Assembly (NCBI GenBank): GCA_041744375.1
Contig: JBGTLA010000109.1
Span: 1-64,000 of the forward strand
DNA length: 64,000 bases
Direction: 5' to 3'
Origin: JBGTLA01 sp041744375
GTDB lineage: Bacteria > Actinomycetota > Acidimicrobiia > Spongiisociales > ZC4RG35
Shown here: piece after piece, positions 18,101 through 25,246 of the stretch
Layout: each line of letters begins with the position of its first letter
Numbering within the stretch: the first letter of the stretch is position 1
Translations under genes and position numbers: made by a program
The notes under the pieces: model-generated
The model's database searches: none
The model's input: the letters and a program-made list of their open reading frames with translations, nothing else
What the model was told of the DNA's origin: nothing

Positions 18101-18823
18101 GGGGGCGGTGAGGCGGTGGGTGTTGTCGCTGACCTGAACGGTGCCCGGCTCGGCGGTCTGTTCCATGCGGGCGGCGACATTGATGGCGTCGCCGATGGCC
18201 GTGTAGGTGACCCGCAGGTCGGAGCCGACCTCGCCTACCACCACCAGCCCGGTGTTGACGCCAACGCGGATGCGGATGGGAATGCCCCACTGCTTCTCCA
18301 CCCGCAGCGAGTAGGGAGCGATGGAGTCGATCATCTCCAGACCAGCGAGCACGGCCCGCTCGGGATCGTCCTCGTGGGCGATGGGAGCCCCGAAGAAGGC
18401 GAGGACACCGTCGCCCTGGAGGGTGGCCAGGGTTCCTTCGTAGCGATAGACGGGTCGGATCATCCGCTCGAAGGCCCCGTTGATGATCTCCACCCAATCC
18501 TCGGGATCGAGTTGCTCGGCGGCCGCCGTGGAACCGGTCACATCGGCGAAGAGGGCGGTGACGGTGCGCCGCTCCCCCGACATGGCCCGCCCGGTGCGGG
18601 CCGCCTCGATCTTGGTGAGGAGCGTCTCGGGCAGGTAGCGGCTCAGGTCATCGGCCCGCTCAGAGCGGGATGCGTCCAACTGATGTCCGCAATTGGGACA
18701 GAAGTGGGCATCGGAGGGAATGCGATGGGCGCAGACCGGGCAGGCCATACCCAGCGACTGCCCGCAGTCGGCGCAGAACGACGCATCCGGCGGGTTGAGA
18801 TAGCTACAGGTTGGGCATTCCAC
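15164..18823 (-). CDS. Zinc-ribbon / class III cyclase / AAA ATPase / TPR regulator
   Basis: A 1219-residue signalling protein. Two zinc ribbons occupy residues 3-45 (Cys3, 6, 17, 20 and Cys28, 31, 42, 45). A class III cyclase domain spans about 85-265. An STAND-like NTPase follows with Walker A GEAGHGKSRL and Walker B LILVIEDLHWAD. About 500 residues of TPR-like helical repeats end the protein. The cyclase keeps the metal aspartates (LFADVTGST, GDGVLAFFG) and the IGDAINVAAR segment, but the purine-contacting lysine position is Thr (ATLQGDG). The family is common in actinobacteria; inputs are mostly unknown. It starts at an ATG at 18823 and stands alone. Confidence 0.9.
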   Translation of the reverse strand: MECPTCSYLNPPDASFCADCGQSLGMACPVCAHRIPSDAHFCPNCGHQLDASRSERADDLSRYLPETLLTKIEAARTGRAMSGERRTVTALFADVTGSTAAAEQLDPEDWVEIINGAFERMIRPVYRYEGTLATLQGDGVLAFFGAPIAHEDDPERAVLAGLEMIDSIAPYSLRVEKQWGIPIRIRVGVNTGLVVVGEVGSDLRVTYTAIGDAINVAARMEQTAEPGTVQVSDNTHRLTAPLFEFAELGAIEVKGKVEPIQTYRPLRHRDRPGPTRGVPGLASGIVGRLAEMETLHDLTDRLGQGRGGICALIGEAGHGKSRLIAELANDLEAQGRRGPWWSDDAPRDTIGWGQGRSISYNSAVPYWPIVDLLSDCLEFHPEDNDLVRRSKLTDALKSLLPEEAETHLPYLAPLLGVEAGPEADRIIANMAAPMLQRRTFAAVIALIEAAVGHRPLILVIEDLHWADAVSLALLEELKAVTDRAMLLLLVAMRPYREDPSWHFHETAARLYEHRYTPITLEPLGPQAAADMVTQMLGEGFDPELSATLITRAEGNPFYLEELLGSLLESGSLVEKNGRWRVADTITEVDLSPTITGLLTSRLDRLDEGGKVVAQLASVIGREFRLSELEHLADEGVDLEVALADLQRRNLMEERAYLPERVYAFRHALVQDTAYQSVLRRSRRSLHARMAAYLEEVRPDDAPVIAFHLVEAGETARALPYLVEAGDRAARAMSLADAIRFYSRALDSALEDSDEGLLRRAHEGLGNAYTLIPDLTQAASSYQEMFEFGKVRSEPKVQVTALNRLGFTAAALGGDFDLATDYLEQARRLAEVHHDDLGLAEYHLNSCMIATGQGDMDKAAAHDAGASKSGTAAGSVQFRMQGLIQRAVSLASGGRYEDGELALAEAVRAADESGDEVFQAAVDAVGSPVYRLRQGRVEEAYRETRAGFETMKKHGSSWAAEAAMMAGYIARQLGRYGDAFALIHESLRLAEELGQVFITASSSAYLARLHAEVAADSAEVARLRAEALELMERPLGEMFAASIWGQLGWSDLQLGRPQEAAEQFARSLSASSATTYLEKPWSLVGSAEAHLALGDRDTAREFLSKAGRFLDDSQTANVQPALGRVMGLLALDEGDPAAALEILDPVGASAATMGLRGELWRIHATISRAYTELGRESDAAAAMDAARETIESIVSDMVDERLRERFRGATAAAVPLESVG

Positions 18824-18933
18824 CGCTCACCTATCCTAGATCCGCAACGGTCAAGGTACACCTCCGCGCACGCGTCGGGTCAGGTCGACCGTCCAGTCGC
18901 CGAACCGACGGCGAAGCTACCCGATTCGCCTTG

Positions 18934-20220
18934 TCAGGGTGGGTTGGGGCCGGTCAGGTAGGTGTGGCCGCGGGGGCTGGTCCACACGTAAGTGGCGGGG
19001 GTGGGTTGTTGGAACTTCCAGCCGCCTTCGTGGCGGAGGCGGTGGTCGTGGCGGCAGGCCGGCTCGAGAGCCCTCACCAGGGTCTTGCCTCCCTTGGCCA
19101 CCTCGAGGGCGTGATCGAAATCCGACTTCTGGGCGGGAACGCGACACCCGGGGAAGGTACAGGTGGGTTGGCGGGCCTCGACCCAGCGCCTTTGGGTGGC
19201 GGTGGGACGGCGCCGGGTAGTCCCATCCCACAACACCGCCCCGGTGTCGGGGTCAGTCACTACCACGCGCCACTCCCCATCCGGCTGTTGTTCGACGGCT
19301 TGGCGGGCCACGTCGGCGATGACCGGCCCCCATCCCGGAATCTCCCCCGACCGCTCGTCGAGACCCACCAGCGTTGCCAGGTCGACGCGGATGTCGACCA
19401 TCGCCCGCCGCCGAGATGTGGGGTGGTGACGGCCCTCCAACAGGTCCAAGAACACGTCGGCCCGCAACTGATCCATTGTGCGGGACTCGTCGCGGCTCTT
19501 CAGCCCCTGGGCCAGGCGGGTGAGATGCTCCATCACCGCCCCAGCCCGGTCGGCAAGCATGTTGAACCCGCACAGGCCGGCGGTGCCGTCGGGTGCCCGC
19601 TGGGCCACCACCCGACGGTCGTCCACCGCCCGCCAGTAGCGTTCGGAGGCATCGTCGGGGTCGGCGTCGACGCACAACCGCTCCAAACGGACCCGGAGCT
19701 GACCGGTGGTCAGATCCCCTGCCCGAGGCAGAACCTTCTCGGCCACCTCCCGGGCCGTCTCCTCGGCGAGGTGATCGGTGCGGTCACACACCACCCTGGC
19801 CCGCGGCAGGTCGATGTCGCCGGCGTGCAAGGCCGCCCACACCGCCGGGAGACGCTCCACCAGCCGCCACGCCACATCCAAGTTGTGCTCGGCGGCAGCA
19901 CGGGTCCACGACATGGCGGCCCGGATCTCATCGGAAGCGAACTCGTCGGGCTCTTCCAGCCGCTCAGGCGGATCATCGGGACCACCAGGCGGCGAATACG
20001 CCATCGCCACCACGTCGGCGAAGAACTCCGCCTGCACCCGGGCCAACAGGCGGGACCGGGCCCGCATCAACACAACCAGCTCCCAACCGTTCAACCCATC
20101 CCTATCAACCGAATCCAACACCCCGGCCAACTCGGGACCGGGCGCCATGGCATCGAGATCGTCGGGTAACACGGCACGGGGCGTAGCCCCCTGGCGGGGT
20201 TCGCTTATCCCCACCCCCAT
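18934..20220 (-). CDS. DUF222 / HNH endonuclease, 13E12-repeat family
   Basis: A 428-residue protein with the helical DUF222 domain (about residues 20-330) and a C-terminal HNH nuclease: CTFPGC, then DFDHALEVAKGG, then PACRHDHRLRHEGGW, carrying the zinc-binding cysteines and catalytic histidines. Such genes are abundant and repeated in actinobacterial genomes (13E12 repeats of mycobacteria) and their biological role is unsettled. GTGGAGG 5 nt before the ATG at 20220 fixes the start; the frame is open to 20274 but that would cover the promoter. A perfect LexA box lies between its -35 and -10 boxes, so expression should be DNA-damage induced. Confidence 0.92.
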   Translation of the reverse strand: MGVGISEPRQGATPRAVLPDDLDAMAPGPELAGVLDSVDRDGLNGWELVVLMRARSRLLARVQAEFFADVVAMAYSPPGGPDDPPERLEEPDEFASDEIRAAMSWTRAAAEHNLDVAWRLVERLPAVWAALHAGDIDLPRARVVCDRTDHLAEETAREVAEKVLPRAGDLTTGQLRVRLERLCVDADPDDASERYWRAVDDRRVVAQRAPDGTAGLCGFNMLADRAGAVMEHLTRLAQGLKSRDESRTMDQLRADVFLDLLEGRHHPTSRRRAMVDIRVDLATLVGLDERSGEIPGWGPVIADVARQAVEQQPDGEWRVVVTDPDTGAVLWDGTTRRRPTATQRRWVEARQPTCTFPGCRVPAQKSDFDHALEVAKGGKTLVRALEPACRHDHRLRHEGGWKFQQPTPATYVWTSPRGHTYLTGPNPP

Positions 20221-20245
20221 ATGAGCCTCCACTCTCATACGCCAC

Positions 20246-20274
20246 ATCCTAATCGAACACATGTTCGATTTCAC
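20246..20274 (-). promoter_or_regulatory. LexA-controlled promoter (SOS box) of the HNH gene
   Basis: Reading on the minus strand: -35-like GTGAAA (20274-20269), a 17-bp spacer, and -10 TAGGAT (20251-20246). The spacer holds the palindrome TCGAAC-N4-GTTCGA (20253-20268), an exact match to the mycobacterial/actinobacterial LexA consensus; the full inverted repeat has 9-bp arms (20251-20270). LexA bound here would block RNA polymerase. SOS boxes are known upstream of some mycobacterial 13E12 genes. Confidence 0.85.
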
Positions 20275-20276
20275 GT

Positions 20277-20288
20277 ACCTCTAGAGGT
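20277..20288. repeat. 12-bp perfect palindrome
   Basis: ACCTCTAGAGGT is a perfect palindrome located 3 bp beyond the -35 box of the HNH promoter and about 150 bp before the luciferase-like promoter. It could be an operator, but no regulator is adjacent, and its role is unknown. Confidence 0.3.
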
Positions 20289-20440
20289 GAAGAGGTGGAG
20301 TCTCTGGCTTCGTATTTCTCGCCGTGCGTGGCCATCCAAGGCGCCGGTCGTGTCGCGGACGACAGGAGCCGGTCGAGAATGGTCCCAGAAGCCTTGCCTC
20401 ACCAGCGATCCCGCCGGCGAAAATGGTCGACGATGTCTGC

Positions 20441-20470
20441 TTGGACAGTAGTTGATATAACAACTACTAT
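20441..20470 (+). promoter_or_regulatory. Promoter with an 8-bp-arm operator for the luciferase-like gene
   Basis: -35-like TTGGAC (20441-20446) and -10 TACTAT (20465-20470) are separated by 18 bp. Almost the entire spacer is a perfect inverted repeat: AGTAGTTG (20447-20454), a 6-nt AT loop, and CAACTACT (20461-20468). Its size and position fit a MarR- or TetR-type repressor site. No matching regulator gene is adjacent. Confidence 0.65.
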
Positions 20471-20502
20471 TGTGAGGAGACATTCCACCGAGTAGGAGCA
20501 CC

Positions 20503-21657
20503 ATGCAGTTTGGAGTCTTCAGTGTCGGGGACGTCACCACCGACCCCACCAACGGGCGCACGCCCACCGAAGCCGAGCGCATCGGGGCCATGGTGACGAT
20601 CGCCCTCAAGACCGAAGAGGTCGGGCTGGACGTGTTCGCCACCGGTGAGCACCACAACCCGCCTTTCGTTCCCTCCTCGCCCACCACGATGCTCGGCTTC
20701 ATCGCCGCGCGCACCGAGCGGCTGACCTTGTCGACGGCCACCACGTTGATCACCACCAACGACCCCGTGAAGATCGCCGAGGACTACGCCATGCTCCAGC
20801 ATCTTGCCGAGGGCCGCGTCGACCTGATGATGGGCCGAGGCAACACCGGGCCCGTCTACCCGTGGTTCGGAAAGGACATCCGCGATGGCATCCCTCTCGC
20901 TATCGAGAACTATCACCTGCTCTGGCGCCTGTGGCGTGAAGACGTGGTGGACTGGGAGGGCGAGTTCCGTACCCCGTTGCAGTCGTTCACATCCACTCCC
21001 CGCCCCCTGGACGGGGTACCTCCGTTCGTGTGGCACGGGTCTATCCGCAGTCCCGAGATCGCCGAACAGGCCGCCTTCTACGGCGACGGTTTCTTCGCCA
21101 ACAACATCTTCTGGCCCAAGGACCATTTCCAGCGCCTCATCGACCTGTACCGGCAACGCTACGAGCACTATGGACACGGACGTGCCGACCAGGCCTTCGT
21201 TGGGATTGGTGGCCAGGTATACATGGCGAAGAACTCACAGGACGCCGTCCGTGAGTTCCGCCCCTATTTCGACCACGCCCCCGTGTACGGGTACGGGCCC
21301 TCCTTGGAGGAGTTCACCGACCAGACACCGTTGACGGTGGGCAGCCCCCAACAGGTCATCGAAAAGACCCTTACCTTTCGTGACTATTTCGGCGACTACC
21401 AACGCCAGCTCTTCCTGATGGATCACGCCGGGTTGCCGCTCGGGTCCGTCCTCGACCAGCTCGAGATACTGGGAGCCGAAGTGGTTCCAGTTCTGCGTCG
21501 CGAGTTCGAGTCGCGGCGACCTGAGCATGTCCCCGCCAACCCACCGGGTCACACCGACCGGATCGTGGAGGCAGAACACCACAGCTATGTCGACCGAAAG
21601 CATGAAGGTGCCGGCGGTGGCAAGGAACGGCGGTCGGGTCTCAAGGGCGGTCTCTGA
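20503..21657 (+). CDS. Luciferase-like flavin-dependent oxidoreductase
   Basis: A 384-residue member of the bacterial luciferase-like (LLM) family, which uses reduced FMN or F420 in a TIM barrel. FGVFSVGDVTTDPTNGRTPTEAER, FATGEHHNPPFVPSSP and LMMGRGNTGPVYPWFGKD correspond to the conserved first strand and substrate/flavin loops. Similar proteins act as monooxygenases on alkanes, sulfonates or ketones; the substrate is unknown and light emission is not implied. AGGAG (20494-20498) precedes the ATG. The promoter carries a palindromic operator, so the gene is probably inducible. It is divergent from the LexA-controlled HNH gene. Confidence 0.88.
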   Translation: MQFGVFSVGDVTTDPTNGRTPTEAERIGAMVTIALKTEEVGLDVFATGEHHNPPFVPSSPTTMLGFIAARTERLTLSTATTLITTNDPVKIAEDYAMLQHLAEGRVDLMMGRGNTGPVYPWFGKDIRDGIPLAIENYHLLWRLWREDVVDWEGEFRTPLQSFTSTPRPLDGVPPFVWHGSIRSPEIAEQAAFYGDGFFANNIFWPKDHFQRLIDLYRQRYEHYGHGRADQAFVGIGGQVYMAKNSQDAVREFRPYFDHAPVYGYGPSLEEFTDQTPLTVGSPQQVIEKTLTFRDYFGDYQRQLFLMDHAGLPLGSVLDQLEILGAEVVPVLRREFESRRPEHVPANPPGHTDRIVEAEHHSYVDRKHEGAGGGKERRSGLKGGL

Positions 21658-21758
21658 TATCCTCGACAGATCGAGACCGAAGCCACCTTCCCACTGTCCA
21701 GCCTTCGCCCGAGTACCGGGATGCCGGTCGATGTAGTCGTCGCCGACGGCGCCGGCGC

Positions 21759-22430
21759 ATGAGCGGCGGGGACCTGACGGTGGTGGGAAATGAGGTGGGC
21801 CACTACCAGGAGTCTCTCCTAGCTCGCCACGACGAGCCGGTGCTGGTGGAGATGGAACGTGTGGCCGGCGAGAGACGTTTCCCGATCGTGGGCCGGGCAG
21901 TGGGTGTCACGCTCGAGCTGCTGGCCCGCGGCATCGGCGCCCGCCGGGTCTTCGAGCTGGGGTCGGGCTTCGGCTATTCCGCCTACTGGTTCGCCCGGGC
22001 CGTGGGACCCGAAGGCGAGGTTCACTGCACCGACGGCGACCCCGCCAACCGTGACGAGGCGGAGCGTCATCTGATGGCAGCCGGCCTGTGGGACCGGGTG
22101 GAGTACCACGTCTCCGACGCGGTGGCGGCGATGGGCCGAACCGAGGGGGATTTCGATATCGTCTACAACGACGTCGACAAGGACGGGTACCCGGCGGCCT
22201 GGGAGGCGGCTCGGAGTCGGGTTCGGGTCGGGGGTCTGTACCTATGCGACAACGTGCTGTGGTCGGGTCACGTGGCGGCCGAACCGCCCAGCACCCGACC
22301 CGGGTTCGAAGGTCGGGGTTACACCGAGGCCGTGGTCGCGCACAATCGAGTCGTCTCCGACGACCCCGATTTCCTCTCGGTGATCATCCCCACCCGTGAC
22401 GGGGTGATGTGCGCCCTGCGGCTCCGCTAG
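21759..22430 (+). CDS. O-methyltransferase, class I SAM-dependent (catechol-OMT type)
   Basis: A 223-residue methyltransferase of the O-methyltransferase family 3 (caffeoyl-CoA/catechol type). The SAM-binding motif is VFELGSGFGYSAYWFARAV, followed by the acidic CTDGDP (ribose) and FDIVYNDVDKDGYPAAWEAA, where the acidic residues form the metal site; LYLCDNVLWSGHV is the typical third metal/substrate motif. It probably methylates a hydroxyl on a small aromatic or polyketide-like compound using Mg2+. It follows the luciferase-like gene by 101 bp, with two weak hairpins between (21662-21675 and 21716-21729), and has no clear ribosome-binding site. Confidence 0.88.
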   Translation: MSGGDLTVVGNEVGHYQESLLARHDEPVLVEMERVAGERRFPIVGRAVGVTLELLARGIGARRVFELGSGFGYSAYWFARAVGPEGEVHCTDGDPANRDEAERHLMAAGLWDRVEYHVSDAVAAMGRTEGDFDIVYNDVDKDGYPAAWEAARSRVRVGGLYLCDNVLWSGHVAAEPPSTRPGFEGRGYTEAVVAHNRVVSDDPDFLSVIIPTRDGVMCALRLR

Positions 22431-22507
22431 AACGTTGCTCAACCACAGCGGAAGCCCGGTTACTTTGTTCATCCCTGTCCTGATGTAGAGATCAAGGTGA
22501 GACACCC

Positions 22508-23947
22508 TCAGGGATAGCGCACCGGGGTGGTGGTGCGGGGGAGGCGGGACACATCAACGGGGCACACTCCGGGAGCGTCGACCTCGATGACGGTTCTGGC
22601 GACGTCACCGAAGGCGGATCGCCAGGCCACCGCTCCCTTGGCAGAGATGACCGACGCCCGGGCCGGGTCGATACCCAGGTGGGTCACCTGTTCGACATGG
22701 AAGGGCGGAGTAGGGACGGTGGTGACGACCAGGTCGATTCCTCCGACTCCCAACCAGGCGGTCAGCCCCATCGAGTACTGCTGACCGGTGCCCCACGATC
22801 CCCCCGAGGTGTAGCGGCCGTCGGACAACCCCTCGACGGTGGCGACGATCTCCACCGGGTCGCCGTGGAGCTCGTCGGTCTTGCCGCCCACCTCGGCCCT
22901 CAGGGTGGCACCGATGCCCGCTTCGTGGGCTGCGGCGGCCACGTCACCGTCGGCGATGACGACGAGCGCTCCCACCGCTTCCTGTTCCAGGAGTTGGGCC
23001 AAGAGGGCGGTGCCGTCGCCGGCGGAACCTCCCCCGATGTTGTCGGCGACGTCGGCCAGGACCACCGGCCGGTCGGAGGCGACGAGGGCCTCGGTCACGG
23101 CGTCGGCGGGCCCGGGTCGTTCCAGGGTGAAGTCGTCGACGACCTTGTCGACGGCGGCAAGGACCTCGCCGATGAGGGAGTCGGCGGCCGCCCCGTTGTC
23201 GGCGCCGGTCGTGGCCAAGACACTGATGCCGGCCCGCTCGGTGTCGGAGTAGGCGAAACCCCCGGTGATGCATACCCGCTCCACACCCAACCGGCGTGCG
23301 GCGGCCTGCGCCGAATGGAACAGCGACGCCATGGGGTCGGCAGCGGTCCACTGCGACAAGGGCGTGACTAGGAGTGGGTGTTTACCGATGCGGGTCCTGG
23401 GCCGCTCTCCTGCCAGCAGGCGCATCATCCACCCGGTCGCCTCGGCGCCTCGTTCGTACATGTCGACATGGGGGTACGTGTCGTATCCGATGACTACATC
23501 GGCGTCGTCGATGAAGTTCACCGACGGATTGGCGTGGAAGTCGACCACCGCCACCACCGGGGCGTCGGCGGTAACCGAACGGATGGCGGCGATGGCGTCA
23601 CCTTCCATGTCGGGGCGGCCGTCGGCCACCATGGCCCCATGCAGGTTGGCGAGGACCCCGTCGAGGGGCCCGGCCGCCGCCAGCCCGTCGGTGAGCATGC
23701 CCAGGAGTCGCTCGGCGGCGTCGGCGGTGACAGTCCCGGCGGGCCACGCTCCTGCTGAGAAGATCGGTACCAGTTCGAAATCGGAGCCGTCGAGAAAACC
23801 TCCGACGACGGTGCGGGTTCCGGCGTGACGCTCGAAGATGGCGGGGCCCCAGTCGAGCTCGAAGTCTGCGAACGAGCCAAGGGTGGTGGGGCGCGACGAG
23901 TAGGTGTTGGTCTCGTGCCAGAGGCCCACCACTCCGACCCGGGTCAC
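22508..23947 (-). CDS. M81-family metallopeptidase (microcystinase C / MlrC-like)
   Basis: A 479-residue protein of the MlrC family. HETNTYS near the N-terminus, DFHANPSVNF and PHVDMYERG carry the predicted zinc ligands (Asp and His residues), and DVADNIGGGSAGDGT starts the MlrC C-terminal domain. MlrC hydrolyses linearised microcystin fragments, but most homologues are of unknown substrate and lie in amide or peptide catabolic operons, as here. The start is a GTG at 23947 overlapping the stop of the aminotransferase (GTGA). The frame stays open to 24541, but that part is an arginine-rich shadow of the aminotransferase gene. Last gene of cluster A. Confidence 0.9.
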   Translation of the reverse strand: MTRVGVVGLWHETNTYSSRPTTLGSFADFELDWGPAIFERHAGTRTVVGGFLDGSDFELVPIFSAGAWPAGTVTADAAERLLGMLTDGLAAAGPLDGVLANLHGAMVADGRPDMEGDAIAAIRSVTADAPVVAVVDFHANPSVNFIDDADVVIGYDTYPHVDMYERGAEATGWMMRLLAGERPRTRIGKHPLLVTPLSQWTAADPMASLFHSAQAAARRLGVERVCITGGFAYSDTERAGISVLATTGADNGAAADSLIGEVLAAVDKVVDDFTLERPGPADAVTEALVASDRPVVLADVADNIGGGSAGDGTALLAQLLEQEAVGALVVIADGDVAAAAHEAGIGATLRAEVGGKTDELHGDPVEIVATVEGLSDGRYTSGGSWGTGQQYSMGLTAWLGVGGIDLVVTTVPTPPFHVEQVTHLGIDPARASVISAKGAVAWRSAFGDVARTVIEVDAPGVCPVDVSRLPRTTTPVRYP

Positions 23948-25215
23948 GACACCGTCGCTTTCATGGCGGCATCGACGCGCTGGAGGGTCTCGTCGATGTC
24001 GGCGTCGTCGTGGGCGGCCGACAGGTACCAGATTCCCCGGCCCGCCACCCACACCCCGTGGGCGATGAGAGTGTGGGAGAAGGCGGCGTAGGCGTCGGCG
24101 TCGAGACGCCCGAGGGAGCGGTAATCGGTGACGGGCCCCGCCCCGAAACCGGCATGGAAAGCCATCGGCACACCCTGGATGTTGAGATCGAGGCCGTGGC
24201 CGATCGCCAGCTCCGCCAGGCCGTCCTTGAGCCGTGTGCCCAGTTGAGCGATTCGCTCGTACGGCGGGTCGGCGGCCAGTCGGTGCAGGGTGGCGGCGGT
24301 GGCGGCACAGGCCATGACCGAGGCGTTGAAGGTGCCGGAATGGTTGACCTCGCCGGTGCCGAACCGTTCCATCATGGCGCCGGTGCCCGCTAGAGCCGAC
24401 ACCGGCCACCCCCCCGCCATCGCTTTGCCATAGGTGGCCATGTCGGGGGTCACTCCGTACCGCTGGGCAGCGCCGCCGGCCGCGACCCGAAAGCCCGAGA
24501 TGACCTCGTCGAAGATGAGGACCACCCCGGCGGCGTCGCACACCGCTCGCACCCCTTCCAGATAGTTGGGGAGAGGCTCGATCGACCCGGCATTGAGCAT
24601 CGTCGGTTCCATCAGCACGGCCGCGATGTCATCGTGGCGGGCGAGCACCGCCTCGACGGCGGCTAGGTCGTTCCAAGGCAACATGATGGAATCCTCCAGG
24701 TGGGAAGCGAGTTGCCCGGCCGAGGCGGGAACGGCGCGGCCGTTTTCGACGGCTGCGAGGGTGTTGTCGAGCCAGCCGTGGTAGTGGCCTTCGAAACGCA
24801 CGAAGCGTGGGCGGCCGGTGACGGCGCGGGCCATGCGCAGCGCCGCCTGGATCGATTCGGTACCCGAGACACCGAACCGCACCTTGTCGGGCCAGCCGAG
24901 GGCGTCGATCATGAGCTCGGCGGCTTCCAGCTCGAGGGGGTGCTGAGCACCGTAGACCATCCCCCGGCGGGTGGCGGCGTCGACGGCGTCGAGGATGTCG
25001 GCGGGGGCGTGACCCAAGAAGTTGGGCCCCTGGCCCAATAGATAGTCGACGTACTCGTTGCCGTCTATATCGACGAGCCGCGACCCCGACCCGTGGTCGA
25101 AGAACACGGCCGGGGCGAGCAGGCGGACGTTGGAGTTGACTCCGCCCGGCAGCACCCGTTGGGCCCGGGACCGCAGCTCGGCGGATCGTTCGGTTTGATA
25201 GGGACCGGAGGTCAT
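23944..25215 (-). CDS. Class III aminotransferase, glutamate-1-semialdehyde aminomutase-like
   Basis: A 423-residue PLP enzyme. RVLPGGVNSNVR at the N-terminus and HNGxY-like GHYHGWLD are typical of the GSAM group; IFDEVISGFRVA holds the PLP-ring aspartate, and MATYGKAMAGGWPVSAL the Schiff-base lysine. Its place inside a catabolic operon, away from heme genes, argues for a transaminase or racemase acting on an imported amine or amino acid, not for HemL. It is followed by MlrC with a 4-bp overlap and preceded by the aldehyde dehydrogenase with a 31-bp gap. Confidence 0.88.
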   Translation of the reverse strand: MTSGPYQTERSAELRSRAQRVLPGGVNSNVRLLAPAVFFDHGSGSRLVDIDGNEYVDYLLGQGPNFLGHAPADILDAVDAATRRGMVYGAQHPLELEAAELMIDALGWPDKVRFGVSGTESIQAALRMARAVTGRPRFVRFEGHYHGWLDNTLAAVENGRAVPASAGQLASHLEDSIMLPWNDLAAVEAVLARHDDIAAVLMEPTMLNAGSIEPLPNYLEGVRAVCDAAGVVLIFDEVISGFRVAAGGAAQRYGVTPDMATYGKAMAGGWPVSALAGTGAMMERFGTGEVNHSGTFNASVMACAATAATLHRLAADPPYERIAQLGTRLKDGLAELAIGHGLDLNIQGVPMAFHAGFGAGPVTDYRSLGRLDADAYAAFSHTLIAHGVWVAGRGIWYLSAAHDDADIDETLQRVDAAMKATVS

Positions 25216-25246
25216 CGCTTCCTTTCTCGTCGGGTGAACCTTGTGG

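Noticed and set aside
18811..20169. A 452-residue plus-strand open frame over the HNH gene
   Set aside because: Low-complexity Gly/Pro/His-rich antisense shadow; the HNH gene has catalytic motifs, a ribosome-binding site and a promoter.
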